Positions 1 through 7,301 are shown, counted from the stretch's first letter. The stretch is DNA of 64,000 nt from JARFQW01 sp963842955 (GCA_963842955.1 CAWJIJ010000005.1:1-64000); one strand, 5' to 3'. The notes: generated by a model not told the origin, from the letters alone. Translations and numbers: made by a program.

Positions 1-26
1 GGCTCCTTCGTGGAGCCCTTTTTTTA
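1..26 (+). terminator. Rho-independent terminator
   Basis: A six-base-pair stem GGCTCC/GGAGCC with a TTCGT loop is followed directly by a run of eight T. It probably ends a gene lying to the left of the window. A second, weaker GGGG/CCCC hairpin with a T-run sits at about 173-199, right against the left end of the first IS6 element. Confidence 0.7.
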
Positions 27-200
27 TTCTGGTGAGTTCGGAGGCCTTGGTTCGGACCTCACGGTTCGACAAATCGGCACGACAGCCGATTTGGACGTCG
101 GCGCAGCCGACGCCCGCAGGGCGAGGGCCAGGGATGGGCCCGAGTCAATCCTTCCGGGCGCGCCAAAAATCATGGGGTTTCGAGAGCAGCCCCTTTTTTG

Positions 201-991
201 GGTACTGACAAGTTAACGGCGGCTGAATGGCAATCGTGGGATGAAGAGACGTGCATCGCTTTACAAACGCCATCGATTCCCTCCGGAGATCATTCAGCAC
301 GCCGTTTGGCTTTACCATCGGTTCAACCTGAGCACCCGCGACATCGAAGATCTCCTGGCCGAGCGCGGGATCGCCGTCAGCTATGAGTCCATTCGTCTGT
401 GGTGCATCAAATTCGGTCCCAAGTACGCCGGGCGACTGAAGCGTCAATACCGAGGCCATGGCGATACGTTCTGCATTGATGAGGTCTTCGTGATGATCCG
501 CGGGACGCAACACCATCTCTGGCGTGCGGTCGACCAGGACGGTGAAGTCGTCGATGTGTTTCTGCAGGCGCGAAGAGACGGCAGGGCAGCAAAGCGTTTC
601 TTCAGACGCATATTGAAGAGCCACCGCAATGAACTCAGAAAGATCGTGACGGACAGGCTGGGGAGCTATGGGGTGGATCACCGCGAGCTTCTCCCGGATG
701 CAATTCACGACACATCCCGGTATGCCAACAATCGGGCAGAGCTGTCGCATCAGCCAACCCGGGTGAGAGAGCGGGGTATGCGTCGATTCATATCGATGCG
801 GCAAGCCCAGCGATTCCTGGGTGTCCATTCGGCTGTCTACACCCTGTTCAACCCGGGCCGGCACTTGATGTCGGCCGAGCATTATCGCCTGTTCAGACAA
901 CGCGCCTTTGCGTCTTGGGAGTGTGCGACAGGAATGTAATTGGAATCTTTCCTGGGGTTCGCACGGGGTCAATAGTTAACTTGTCAGTACC
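201..991 (+). mobile_element. IS6-family insertion sequence, copy A (791 bp)
   Basis: The element is bounded by inverted repeats GGTACTGACAAGTTAAC (201-217) and its exact complement (975-991), with one transposase gene between them. Its length of 791 bp is typical of the IS6/IS26 family. The 8-bp flanks (CTTTTTTG and GTGCCGAG) do not match, so there is no target duplication at this copy. That fits recombination or cointegrate formation between copies rather than a simple insertion. A nearly identical copy lies at 1685-2475 in the same orientation. Confidence 0.93.
241..939 (+). CDS. IS6-family DDE transposase, copy A
   Basis: This 232-aa protein catalyses replicative, cointegrate-forming transposition of its own IS. 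The N-terminal ~60 residues hold the helix-turn-helix region typical of IS6 enzymes (RFPPEIIQHAVWLYHRF, STRDIEDLLAERG). The DDE catalytic triad is readable as D80 (CIDEVF), D138 (TDRLGSYG) and E167 (NNRAELSHQPTR), in the standard context for the family. Length is normal for IS6 (about 230-240 aa). The ATG lies 40 bp inside the left inverted repeat and the stop 52 bp from the right one, so the gene is intact. It differs from the second copy at residue 74 (Gly here, Asp there), outside the catalytic triad. Confidence 0.95.
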   Translation: MKRRASLYKRHRFPPEIIQHAVWLYHRFNLSTRDIEDLLAERGIAVSYESIRLWCIKFGPKYAGRLKRQYRGHGDTFCIDEVFVMIRGTQHHLWRAVDQDGEVVDVFLQARRDGRAAKRFFRRILKSHRNELRKIVTDRLGSYGVDHRELLPDAIHDTSRYANNRAELSHQPTRVRERGMRRFISMRQAQRFLGVHSAVYTLFNPGRHLMSAEHYRLFRQRAFASWECATGM

Positions 992-1018
992 GTGCCGAGA
1001 CGGGCTCCTTTCGAAAGC

Positions 1019-1057
1019 GCATCAAAAAACGCATCAAATGATGTATGATATGGATGC
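1019..1057 (+). promoter_or_regulatory. Candidate vapBC promoter/operator
   Basis: Two direct GCATCAAA repeats (1019-1026, 1031-1038) and an inverted GCATC...GATGC arrangement (1031-1057) surround a -10-like TATGAT (1044-1049), ending 23 bp before the antitoxin ATG. VapB proteins usually autoregulate by binding such repeats. The assignment is inferred from position and symmetry. Confidence 0.4.
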
Positions 1058-1079
1058 ATTTCTGCTCTGAGGTTGGACT

Positions 1080-1277
1080 ATGCGAACAACTGTGAATATC
1101 GATGACGATTTGCTGGGCGAGGCTCAGCGAATCACCGGCGTGAAGGAAAAGGCGGCGCTGGTGCGGGAGGGTCTGCGTGCCTTGATCGAGCGCGAGAGCG
1201 CTCGTCGATTGGCGCAGCTGGGCGGCAGCGAGCCGCAACTTGAGCCTGTACCACGTCGTAAGACCAAACCCCAATGA
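1080..1277 (+). CDS. vapB: VapB-type antitoxin
   Basis: This 65-aa protein has the pattern of a ribbon-helix-helix antitoxin of the VapB/DUF2191 type. It opens with the beta-strand MRTTVNIDDDLL, followed by two helices (EAQRITG, KAALVREGLRALIERE) and a basic, proline-containing C-terminal tail of the kind that wraps the toxin. GAGGTTGG about 6 nt before the ATG can serve as ribosome binding site. The stop overlaps the vapC start in an ATGA, so the two are translationally coupled. It is expected to neutralise the VapC RNase and repress its own promoter. The pair is the only cargo between the two IS6 copies. Confidence 0.88.
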   Translation: MRTTVNIDDDLLGEAQRITGVKEKAALVREGLRALIERESARRLAQLGGSEPQLEPVPRRKTKPQ

Positions 1278-1642
1278 TTCTAGCCGACACTTCGGTGTGG
1301 GTAGACCATTTACGCAAGGGCGACCGAGGTCTCGCGGCGCTGCTCACGGCAAGTAACGTACTAATGCATCCGTTCGTGATTGGCGAACTGGCTTGCGGAA
1401 ACCTGAGCAAGCGTGAACAAATTTTGGCGTTGCTAAAAGACCTGCCGCGCATTGCTGTCGCGACGGACGACGAGGTGCTGTTTTTCATCGAACGGCACAC
1501 TCTGATGGGTCAAGGTCTTGGCTATGTCGATGTGCATTTGCTGGCATCGGTCGCGTTGCACGGGACAGCGAAGATGTGGACGCGGGACAAGCGGTTGCGA
1601 GCTGCGGCCGATTCGCTTGGGCTAGGTCATGCCACAGGGTGA
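1274..1642 (+). CDS. vapC: VapC-type PIN-domain RNase toxin
   Basis: This 122-aa PIN-domain protein is a probable Mg-dependent endoribonuclease toxin; VapC targets are typically tRNA or rRNA loops. The four PIN acidic residues are visible: D5 (MILADTSVWVDHL), E38 (IGELACG), D86 (GYVDVHLL) and D105 (TRDKRL). Length and motif spacing are normal, so the toxin looks functional. The ATG overlaps the vapB stop by 4 bp. Its stop lies 43 bp before the left inverted repeat of the second IS6 copy. The pair may stabilise the IS-bounded segment, which is inference. Confidence 0.92.
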   Translation: MILADTSVWVDHLRKGDRGLAALLTASNVLMHPFVIGELACGNLSKREQILALLKDLPRIAVATDDEVLFFIERHTLMGQGLGYVDVHLLASVALHGTAKMWTRDKRLRAAADSLGLGHATG

Positions 1643-1684
1643 ACAATGAGACCGGCGCGCGCGTACGGACCAGGCTCAGTTTAC

Positions 1685-2475
1685 GGTACTGACAAGTTAA
1701 CGGCGGCTGAATGGCAATCGTGGGATGAAGAGACGTGCATCGCTTTACAAACGCCATCGATTCCCTCCGGAGATCATTCAGCACGCCGTTTGGCTTTACC
1801 ATCGGTTCAACCTGAGCACCCGCGACATCGAAGATCTCCTGGCCGAGCGCGGGATCGCCGTCAGCTATGAGTCCATTCGTCTGTGGTGCATCAAATTCGG
1901 TCCCAAGTACGCCGGGCGACTGAAGCGTCAATACCGAGGCCATGACGATACGTTCTGCATTGATGAGGTCTTCGTGATGATCCGCGGGACGCAACACCAT
2001 CTCTGGCGTGCGGTCGACCAGGACGGTGAAGTCGTCGATGTGTTTCTGCAGGCGCGAAGAGACGGCAGGGCAGCAAAGCGTTTCTTCAGACGCATATTGA
2101 AGAGCCACCGCAATGAACTCAGAAAGATCGTGACGGACAGGCTGGGGAGCTATGGGGTGGATCACCGCGAGCTTCTCCCGGATGCAATTCACGACACATC
2201 CCGGTATGCCAACAATCGGGCAGAGCTGTCGCATCAGCCAACCCGGGTGAGAGAGCGGGGTATGCGTCGATTCATATCGATGCGGCAAGCCCAGCGATTC
2301 CTGGGTGTCCATTCGGCTGTCTACACCCTGTTCAACCCGGGCCGGCACTTGATGTCGGCCGAGCATTATCGCCTGTTCAGACAACGCGCCTTTGCGTCTT
2401 GGGAGTGTGCGACAGGAATGTAATTGGAATCTTTCCTGGGGTTCGCACGGGGTCAATAGTTAACTTGTCAATGCC
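1685..2475 (+). mobile_element. IS6-family insertion sequence, copy B (791 bp)
   Basis: Same length, layout and orientation as the copy at 201-991. The left inverted repeat is identical (1685-1701). The right end (2459-2475) reads GTTAACTTGTCAATGCC, with two changes near the tip relative to the other copy. Flanking 8-mers CAGTTTAC and GCTTCGAC do not match each other or those of copy A, so no target duplication brackets the single element or the whole IS-vapBC-IS unit. Confidence 0.93.
1725..2423 (+). CDS. IS6-family DDE transposase, copy B
   Basis: A 232-aa transposase identical to the one at 241-939 except for Asp instead of Gly at residue 74. Catalytic residues D80, D138 and E167 are intact, as is the N-terminal helix-turn-helix region. 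Near identity of the two copies points to recent duplication. Two same-orientation IS6 copies form the family's typical pseudo-compound transposon layout and allow loss or mobilisation of vapBC by recombination between the copies. Confidence 0.95.
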   Translation: MKRRASLYKRHRFPPEIIQHAVWLYHRFNLSTRDIEDLLAERGIAVSYESIRLWCIKFGPKYAGRLKRQYRGHDDTFCIDEVFVMIRGTQHHLWRAVDQDGEVVDVFLQARRDGRAAKRFFRRILKSHRNELRKIVTDRLGSYGVDHRELLPDAIHDTSRYANNRAELSHQPTRVRERGMRRFISMRQAQRFLGVHSAVYTLFNPGRHLMSAEHYRLFRQRAFASWECATGM

Positions 2476-2640
2476 GCTTCGACATTCCTTTGAGTGCGCT
2501 TCCACCAGGACCGGTTCGGTTCGTTGCTGAAATTCGCCCGCCTGGGCTAAGCCTGATGTCAGGTGGCTCTTGCACGCCCCGTACCAAGGGATTCCAATTC
2601 CCTGGTCTCCCCTAAAGCATTCCTAACTTGTCGAAAAAAT

Positions 2641-2669
2641 TGGTAGATCTGCCAGGACTCGAACCGGGA
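2641..2669 (-). other. tRNA 3'-end remnant (T-arm and CCA end)
   Basis: On the minus strand this reads GGTTCGAGTCC followed by TGGCAGATCTACCA, which looks like a T-loop, 3' acceptor strand and encoded CCA. The matching 5' acceptor strand (AGATCTG) is not found about 75 bp away, and no D or anticodon arm is present. It is therefore only the 3' part of a tRNA. Such pieces are commonly left where integrases recombine into tRNA genes, so it may be an attachment-site scar. The amino acid cannot be assigned. Confidence 0.4.
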
Positions 2670-2741
2670 ACCCAGGGGCGAAGGTTCGTGCCTGTCCAGT
2701 TCTCCGCCAGTTGTTTCGGGCTCGGCTTCGAAGCTCTCTGG

Positions 2742-2810
2742 GAGTACATGCGCTTCGGCTCCCATGTATCCCTGGTGACCGTGGGTGTCGGCGTGACCTA
2801 CAGCTTCTGA
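2742..2810 (+). pseudogene. C-terminal tail of an outer-membrane beta-barrel protein
   Basis: The reading frame ending at the TGA at 2808-2810 gives MRFGSHVSLVTVGVGVTYSF, with alternating hydrophobic residues and a terminal Phe. That is the BAM-recognition signature of the last strand of an outer-membrane barrel. Upstream the same frame runs into the tRNA remnant and nothing resembles the rest of a porin. This is a decapitated 3' fragment at a recombination junction. The parent family cannot be named from about 20 residues. Confidence 0.4.
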
Positions 2811-2973
2811 TCCCGGTCTGGTACGTCTTGGGGCAGACCAGGACGGACAGGTCTGTGCCCTGAAGCAGCGTCGCCCCGACCGTGACTTCGTGCAGAATCA
2901 GCCTGGCCTGACCAACGGTGCGATAGCCTTTCTGTCACCCGCTGCTCTGGCTCGGGCGCTGTATAGTCACGCT

Positions 2974-4104
2974 GTGACGAACCTGTTCGAAACGCTGACT
3001 TTCGCGCACGGGCCCGCGATGAAGAACCGCTTCATGCTGGCGCCGATGACCAACCAGCAGAGCCACCCGGACGGTCGCCTGTCCGACGACGAGCGCCGCT
3101 GGCTGGTGATGCGTGCCCGCGGGGGATTCGGGCTCACGATGACCTGTGCGGCGCATGTGCAGGCCGTGGGTCAGGGCTTCCCCGGCCAGCTCGGCATATT
3201 CTCCGACGACCACGTGGAAGGGCTCACCGGGCTGGCGGCGGCGATCAAGGCCGAGGGCAGCCTGGCCGTGGTTCAACTGCACCACGCGGGGGCTCGCTCG
3301 CCGGCTGAGTTGATCGGTCGGCAGCCTGTCTGTCCCTCGGACGAACCGGAGTCCGGCGCCAGAGCCTTGACCGGGAACGAGGTCGAGCGGCTGATTGCGG
3401 ATTTCATCGCTGCGGCCGCCCGCGCCCGGCGCTGCGGCTTCGATGGCGTGGAGATTCACGGCGCCCACGGCTACGTGCTCGCCCAGTTCCTTAGCCCCAC
3501 GTCAAACCAGCGCACCGATGCCTACGGCGGGTCCGCAGAAAACCGCGCCCGCATCGTGCGCGAGATCCTGGACGGTGTGCGCGAGCGCTGCGGGGAGCAC
3601 TTCAACGTCGGCCTGCGGCTGTCGCCGGAACGCTTCGGCCTGCGGCTGCCGGACATCGTCGAGCTGGCACAGCAGGTCATGCTGTCCGGCGTCATCGACT
3701 ACCTCGACATGTCCCTGTGGGACTACACCAAGCGGCCGGAGGACGAGCGGTTCCGGGCGCGGCTGCTGCGTGACTACTTTTTGGAGCTCGATCGCGGCCG
3801 CACCAGGCTGGGTGTCGCGGGGAAGATCGACTCGGGGGACGCTGCGCGCGCATGCATCGGCGATGGCTTTGACTTCGTTTCGATCGGCCGGGCCGCGATT
3901 GTTCACCATGACTTCGTCCAGCGGATCGCCGCCGAACCCGATTTCACCATGGCAGCCCTGCCGGTCACCGTTGAACGGCTGCGAGCGGAAGGGCTCGGTC
4001 CGGCCTTCATCAACTACATGCGCCGCTGGGAGGGGTTCGTTGCAGCGGATACTCCCATCGACATGCCCGGCCAAGGTGCGGTATCCAGGCAGGGCTGCGG
4101 ATAA
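2974..4104 (+). CDS. NADH:flavin oxidoreductase (Old Yellow Enzyme family)
   Basis: A TIM-barrel FMN enzyme of the OYE/NemA group, expected to reduce activated C=C bonds with NAD(P)H. Family signatures are visible: KNRFMLAPMT near the N-terminus (FMN site), QLHHAGARS, DGVEIHGAHGYVLAQFLSP (the His pair that binds substrate), NQRTDAYGGSAENRARI, and DFVSIGRAAI near the C-terminus. The GTG at 2974 (VTNLFETLTF) matches the usual family start; an in-frame ATG at 2890 would add 28 unlikely residues. The gene ends GFVAADTPIDMPGQGAVSRQGCG, and its last codon and TAA lie inside the IS91-type repeat that begins at 4097. The extreme C-terminus has therefore been replaced, although the barrel looks complete at 376 aa. 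Confidence 0.88.
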   Translation: MTNLFETLTFAHGPAMKNRFMLAPMTNQQSHPDGRLSDDERRWLVMRARGGFGLTMTCAAHVQAVGQGFPGQLGIFSDDHVEGLTGLAAAIKAEGSLAVVQLHHAGARSPAELIGRQPVCPSDEPESGARALTGNEVERLIADFIAAAARARRCGFDGVEIHGAHGYVLAQFLSPTSNQRTDAYGGSAENRARIVREILDGVRERCGEHFNVGLRLSPERFGLRLPDIVELAQQVMLSGVIDYLDMSLWDYTKRPEDERFRARLLRDYFLELDRGRTRLGVAGKIDSGDAARACIGDGFDFVSIGRAAIVHHDFVQRIAAEPDFTMAALPVTVERLRAEGLGPAFINYMRRWEGFVAADTPIDMPGQGAVSRQGCG

Positions 4105-4418
4105 GACGAATCAAGCGGATACCGCAAGTACGTTAACCGAACCGAAATGGTCTTGGTGCACTGGGGCCCGGTTGTGTGCGGGGATCAGGGGCGGCTGACA
4201 GGGAAGCATATCTGGTCCGAAGTGGGAGACAGTCCGCCGGTTCGGGGGCGGTGAACGAACGGGTTCGTGGCGGTGTCGTTCAACGGCACGGCCTGAGCCT
4301 GAGGCATCGGGTACTAGGGTGAATTGGGCCCGGAGGAAGTTGGCGGCGCACGCGGGGCGTGGGGCGAGGCGCCGGCAACATTGCGGCGTTCGATGTGAAC
4401 GAGGATCTTCTCGATGAC
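4097..4418. repeat. 322-bp direct repeat (IS91-type end), copy 1
   Basis: This segment recurs at 6287-6607 in the same orientation, with one single-base indel and scattered substitutions. It holds the last codons of a minus-strand IS91-like transposase and the ~215 bp beyond its stop, i.e. the end of the element downstream of the transposase gene. In IS91/ISCR elements that end carries the rolling-circle origin. The left boundary falls inside the last codons of the Old Yellow Enzyme gene. Confidence 0.85.
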
Positions 4419-4595
4419 GGCGGGGTCCTCGATGCTGGCGATGATCCGCACCGCGCCGCCACAGTACTCGCAGATTTCAATGTCGATCCGGAACACGCGC
4501 TTGAGGCGCTGTGCCCAGGTCATGGCTTGGCGTGGCTCGGGCTCGGGCTGCTTTGAATCGGCTTTGCGACGGCGGCCACGTCCAGCCGGTGTGAT
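4314..4595 (-). pseudogene. IS91-family transposase, C-terminal fragment
   Basis: The minus strand encodes the hallmark end of IS91-type transposases: GRGRRRKADS, then AMTWAQRLKRVFRIDIEICE, CEYCGG and IIASIEDPAVIEKIL, followed by a proline-rich tail and stop. The Cys pair CEYCGG is typical of this C-terminal zinc-ribbon-like region. Only about 90 of the usual 350-500 residues remain and the HUH-Y2 catalytic part is missing, so it cannot transpose itself. It reads toward the Old Yellow Enzyme gene, placing the putative replication origin end at 4097. Confidence 0.8.
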
Positions 4596-4736
4596 GATGG
4601 TCTACACTAATTATTCGCGCTCAACCCCTTTCTCAGGCGGTGCGGGATCCGTGCTTGCACGGGAGGCAATGATGCGAGCCTGTAAGGAATTTTGTGTTTG
4701 TGAGCCATACGATAGACCCTGTGGAGGGAGCGACGT

Positions 4737-5094
4737 ATGGCGAAGAAGAAAGACGATGGGATACCGCGGGAGCTGCTGGATCAGCTGATCGCGGAGCGTG
4801 GTGCCCTGGGCTGCGGATTTCGAGAGCCTGGCGGCGGAGCTGAAGAAGGCCCTCGCCGAGCGGATGCTGGGCGCCGAGATGGACGTTCACCTGTCCTCGG
4901 GTGCCGAGCAAGTGGCCGGCAACCACCGCAACGGCACGAGTCCCAAGACCGTGGATACTGGCGTGGTGCTGGATATTCCCCGCGACCGCCAGGGGCGTTT
5001 CGATCCGGTGCTGATCGGCAAGTACCAGCGGCGTTTTCCGGGTTTCGACGACAAGAATGTCGCGATGTACGCCCGTGGCATGAGCACGCGGAGC
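4737..5094 (+). pseudogene. IS256-family transposase, N-terminal fragment with frameshift
   Basis: The start MAKKKDDGIPRELLDQLIAE is in one frame. The continuation (DFESLAAELKKALAERMLG, EMDVHLSSG, NHRNGTSPKTVDTG, PRDRQGRFDP, KYQRRFPGFDDKNVAMYARG) is in the next frame from about 4810. These are the canonical first ~120 residues of IS256/Mutator-type transposases (about 400 aa). The frameshift and the abrupt end after ARGMSTR leave it dead, with none of the DDE core. It begins a few bases after a GGAGGG Shine-Dalgarno. Confidence 0.8.
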
Positions 5095-5262
5095 TTGCTT
5101 CTTGCTTGATACTAAAATGTCCGCTGTGTCGGTCAGGGTGGCGTCAGCGGGAGAAATGATAGAGGCCGATAAGTGCATAAGGCTGATACCAGTAGACAGC
5201 AGCCCTTGAGCCTCAGCCCGCGCGATGGTTGCTGCCGGACGACTAGAGGTAACACTGACCGT

Positions 5263-5772
5263 ATGAAAATTGTCATCATCCTGTGCACGCTGCAAATAGC
5301 CGTAGTGGCAGGCTTATTATTCAAGCTGGATCAGCTTGAAACTAAAGTGAGCGATCTTGCACTCAGGCAGGCGAGCATCAACGCCACCCGACTGGGCGGC
5401 ATACCGCCACAAGATAGTACTTCGGCTACTCCCCAGCCCGACATGCAGGCAGTCGCAAGCTTGCTGCGGGGGATAGTGAAAGAGGAACTCGACTTTGCAT
5501 TGATAACTCTTTCCAAGCCGCAGACCCCACGGCTAGCTACCACCGCGCCCGCGTTGGCAAGGGTCGAGGAGCAGGCCGACCCAGAATATCAATACCAGCT
5601 CGAAGTCATGTCAGCGGAAATCGATAACTATGTCAGCCGCGGTTCGATTTCCGACGCTGAGATGGCCGATCTGCATATGCAGCTGGCCAGGCTGGATGAC
5701 AATGACCGCAAGCAAATGATGCGAAAACTAGTAAGAGCGATGAACTCCGGGGGCCTAAAAGGCCGCCTTTAA
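5263..5772 (+). CDS. Hypothetical membrane-anchored protein
   Basis: No family is recognised. The ATG at 5263 is preferred over the upstream in-frame ATG at 5173, because it has GAGGT about 11 nt upstream and begins directly with a membrane segment (MKIVIILCTLQIAVVAGLLF). The 169-aa product would be a single-pass protein with a short cytoplasmic end. A short coiled-coil-like segment (KLDQLETKVSDLALRQA), a Pro/Thr-rich linker, and a charged C-terminal domain with an EF-hand-like helical segment (SRGSISDAEMADLHMQLARL) follow. It lies 36 bp upstream of a gene for a secreted protein and the two probably form an operon. Both sit between the two IS91-type repeats. Base composition is lower in GC than the flanking metabolic genes. 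Confidence 0.6.
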   Translation: MKIVIILCTLQIAVVAGLLFKLDQLETKVSDLALRQASINATRLGGIPPQDSTSATPQPDMQAVASLLRGIVKEELDFALITLSKPQTPRLATTAPALARVEEQADPEYQYQLEVMSAEIDNYVSRGSISDAEMADLHMQLARLDDNDRKQMMRKLVRAMNSGGLKGRL

Positions 5773-5808
5773 GCGTTCCATTCAACAGCAACAGAAAGGG
5801 AAAATCCG

Positions 5809-6231
5809 ATGAAGATGAAAGTGATAACAATAGCCGCTTTGACAACGCTCGCCTTTGCAAGCGGTGTAAAAGCCGGTCAAACAACCGATGCCCCGGTGGT
5901 GATCAACATGGAAGGCATGTCGGCTCAGGGCGCCCAAACCAGCGCAAGGTTCTCGGAAAACGATGTCGAGAGGATAGGCTGTGGTGCAAGGGTAACTGAT
6001 GCCGGGGTTGGTGATGTGGTGTATTTTGGCTTTTGCCAGGCGACGGATGCCAATGAGGTGAGCGTTACCTGCTTTACATTCAGCCCTGACCTTGTCGCTG
6101 CAATTAATTCAGTCGCCAACTTTGGCTTTATCGATTTCAGTTGGAACGAAAACGACGAATGCACTTCAGTCAGAAACTCAACGCAATCGATCTATCTTCC
6201 TGATTTTGGCAACGGTAAGAAGAAGAAATAG
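5809..6231 (+). CDS. Hypothetical secreted protein with Lys tail
   Basis: A 140-aa protein with a clear Sec signal peptide (MKMKVITIAALTTLAFASGVKA, cleavage near Ala22) and a purine-rich AGAAAGGG ribosome site upstream. The mature part has four cysteines (GCGARV, GFCQAT, VTCFTF, DECTSV) that could form two disulfides, and a terminal run of four lysines (GNGKKKK). No known domain is recognised. It is the second gene of a pair with the membrane-anchored protein at 5263-5772; both were probably carried in by the IS91-type segment. A similar Lys-rich tail occurs on the secreted beta-helix protein at 31681-33228. Confidence 0.6.
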   Translation: MKMKVITIAALTTLAFASGVKAGQTTDAPVVINMEGMSAQGAQTSARFSENDVERIGCGARVTDAGVGDVVYFGFCQATDANEVSVTCFTFSPDLVAAINSVANFGFIDFSWNENDECTSVRNSTQSIYLPDFGNGKKKK

Positions 6232-6286
6232 AAGTGATTAGGAGTTTCATCAATGGCGTCTTTCTAAATTGGGCATGCATAGGGGG

Positions 6287-6607
6287 GCGGATAAGACGAA
6301 TCAAGCGGATACCGCAAGTACGTTAACCGAACCGAAATGGTTTGGTGCACTGGGGCCCGGTTGTGTGCGGGGATCAGGGGCGGCTGACAGGGAAGCATAT
6401 CTGGTCCGAAGTGGGAGACAGTCCGCCGGTTCGGGGGCGGTGAACGAACGGGTTCGTGGCGGTGTCGTTCAACGGCACGGCCTGAGCCTGAGGCATCGGG
6501 TACTAGGGTGAATCGGCCCCGGAGGAAGCTGGCGGCGCACGCGGGGCGTTGGGCGAGGCGCCGGCGGCATTGCGGCGTTCGATGTGAGCGAGGATCTTCT
6601 CGATGAC
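6287..6607. repeat. 321-bp direct repeat (IS91-type end), copy 2
   Basis: Second copy of the segment at 4097-4418, same orientation. Homology stops abruptly at 6607 after TCTCGATGAC. The 1.87 kb between the repeats carries the IS256 remnant and two unknown genes. Between 6608 and the IS3-derived element at 6834 there is about 225 bp in which no gene is recognised. Confidence 0.85.
6503..6607 (-). pseudogene. IS91-family transposase, extreme C-terminus
   Basis: The minus strand encodes only the last ~34 codons of the same IS91-like transposase seen at 4314-4595, with the stop at 6503-6505. The fragment ends where the 321-bp repeat ends. Confidence 0.65.
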
Positions 6608-6833
6608 AACCGCAACGGTGCCGGTGTTAACTATTCAATTTGTTCGCGGTGGCTTCGCCGAGGCGCAGCTCGTTCGCCAGTCGTGAGTTGGCGGCTTTGG
6701 ATCCGTGAGTTCGCTTGCAAGCGTCGGGTTTAACGGAAACGCCTGGCGCTTTTGCAGCTTCGAAGGATTTCGCCCGGATGCGAGTATCTCGACGATTTCC
6801 GGACGGGATCCAATAAGTTGAATGCTTAACACC

Positions 6834-7301
6834 TGAGGTGGTCCTGGTTTCCCGGACACGCTATTAAGCCACTAGAGTGGTGATGAGGAGGCGTGTGATG
6901 GCGAGACAAAGGAACAAGTATCCGCGGGAGTTCAAGCTCGAGTTATTGCGGCAGATTGAAGATGGGGAGAAGACGGCCAGCGAGCTCTGCCGAGAGCTGG
7001 GCTTGTCGCTGCAGCAAGTGAGCGCTTGGCGGCGGCAGCTGGCGGTCAAAGGTGATGAGGCGTTCCCGGGCCAGGGTCAGAAGCGGGGCGCGGCGGCGGA
7101 TCTGGCCGAGCTACGCAAGGAGAACGAGCGGCTCCGGGAGGAGAATGAGATCCTAAAAAAAGGTTCATCGCGGAATTCCGGATCGAGCGGTTCTACAATC
7201 GGATCCGCATGCACTCGACAATCGGCTACCGCTCACCCTGTGAGTACGAGAGGATGGCCGTGTTGTCTTAACCCAGTGTCCGGCAAATCGAGACCACCTC
7301 A
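6834..7301 (+). mobile_element. Internally deleted IS3-family element (468 bp) with ACC target duplication
   Basis: The left end TGAGGTGGTC (6834) and right end GACCACCTCA (to 7301) begin imperfect inverted repeats of about 30 bp that include CGGACAC/GTGTCCG. A 3-bp direct duplication ACC flanks the element (6831-6833, 7302-7304), as expected of IS3 insertions. Inside, orfA is followed directly by the last codons of orfB. The element has both ends but no catalytic core, so it could move only with a transposase supplied in trans. Confidence 0.8.
6898..7272 (+). pseudogene. IS3-family orfA joined to the tail of orfB
   Basis: The orfA part begins MARQRNKYPREFKLELLRQI and carries the helix-turn-helix (TASELCRELGLSLQQVSAWR) and the leucine zipper (LAELRKENERLREENEILKK). 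It then reaches the CTAAAAAAAG slip site where full elements frameshift into orfB. Immediately after, another frame encodes only the end of orfB (IERFYNRIRMHSTIGYRSPC, stop at about 7270). About 0.8 kb encoding the DDE integrase core is missing. The same orfB tail occurs at 10933-11160, and the same orfA start at 27141-27329. Confidence 0.8.

Noticed and set aside
201..2475. Classical composite transposon with an outer target duplication
   Set aside because: The outer 8-bp flanks CTTTTTTG and GCTTCGAC do not match, so a single composite insertion event is not supported.
6630..6835. GTTAACT...TTAACA sequences that recall integron attC core sites
   Set aside because: Core-site spacing and the internal symmetric arms of attC are not present, and no integrase or cassette array is nearby.
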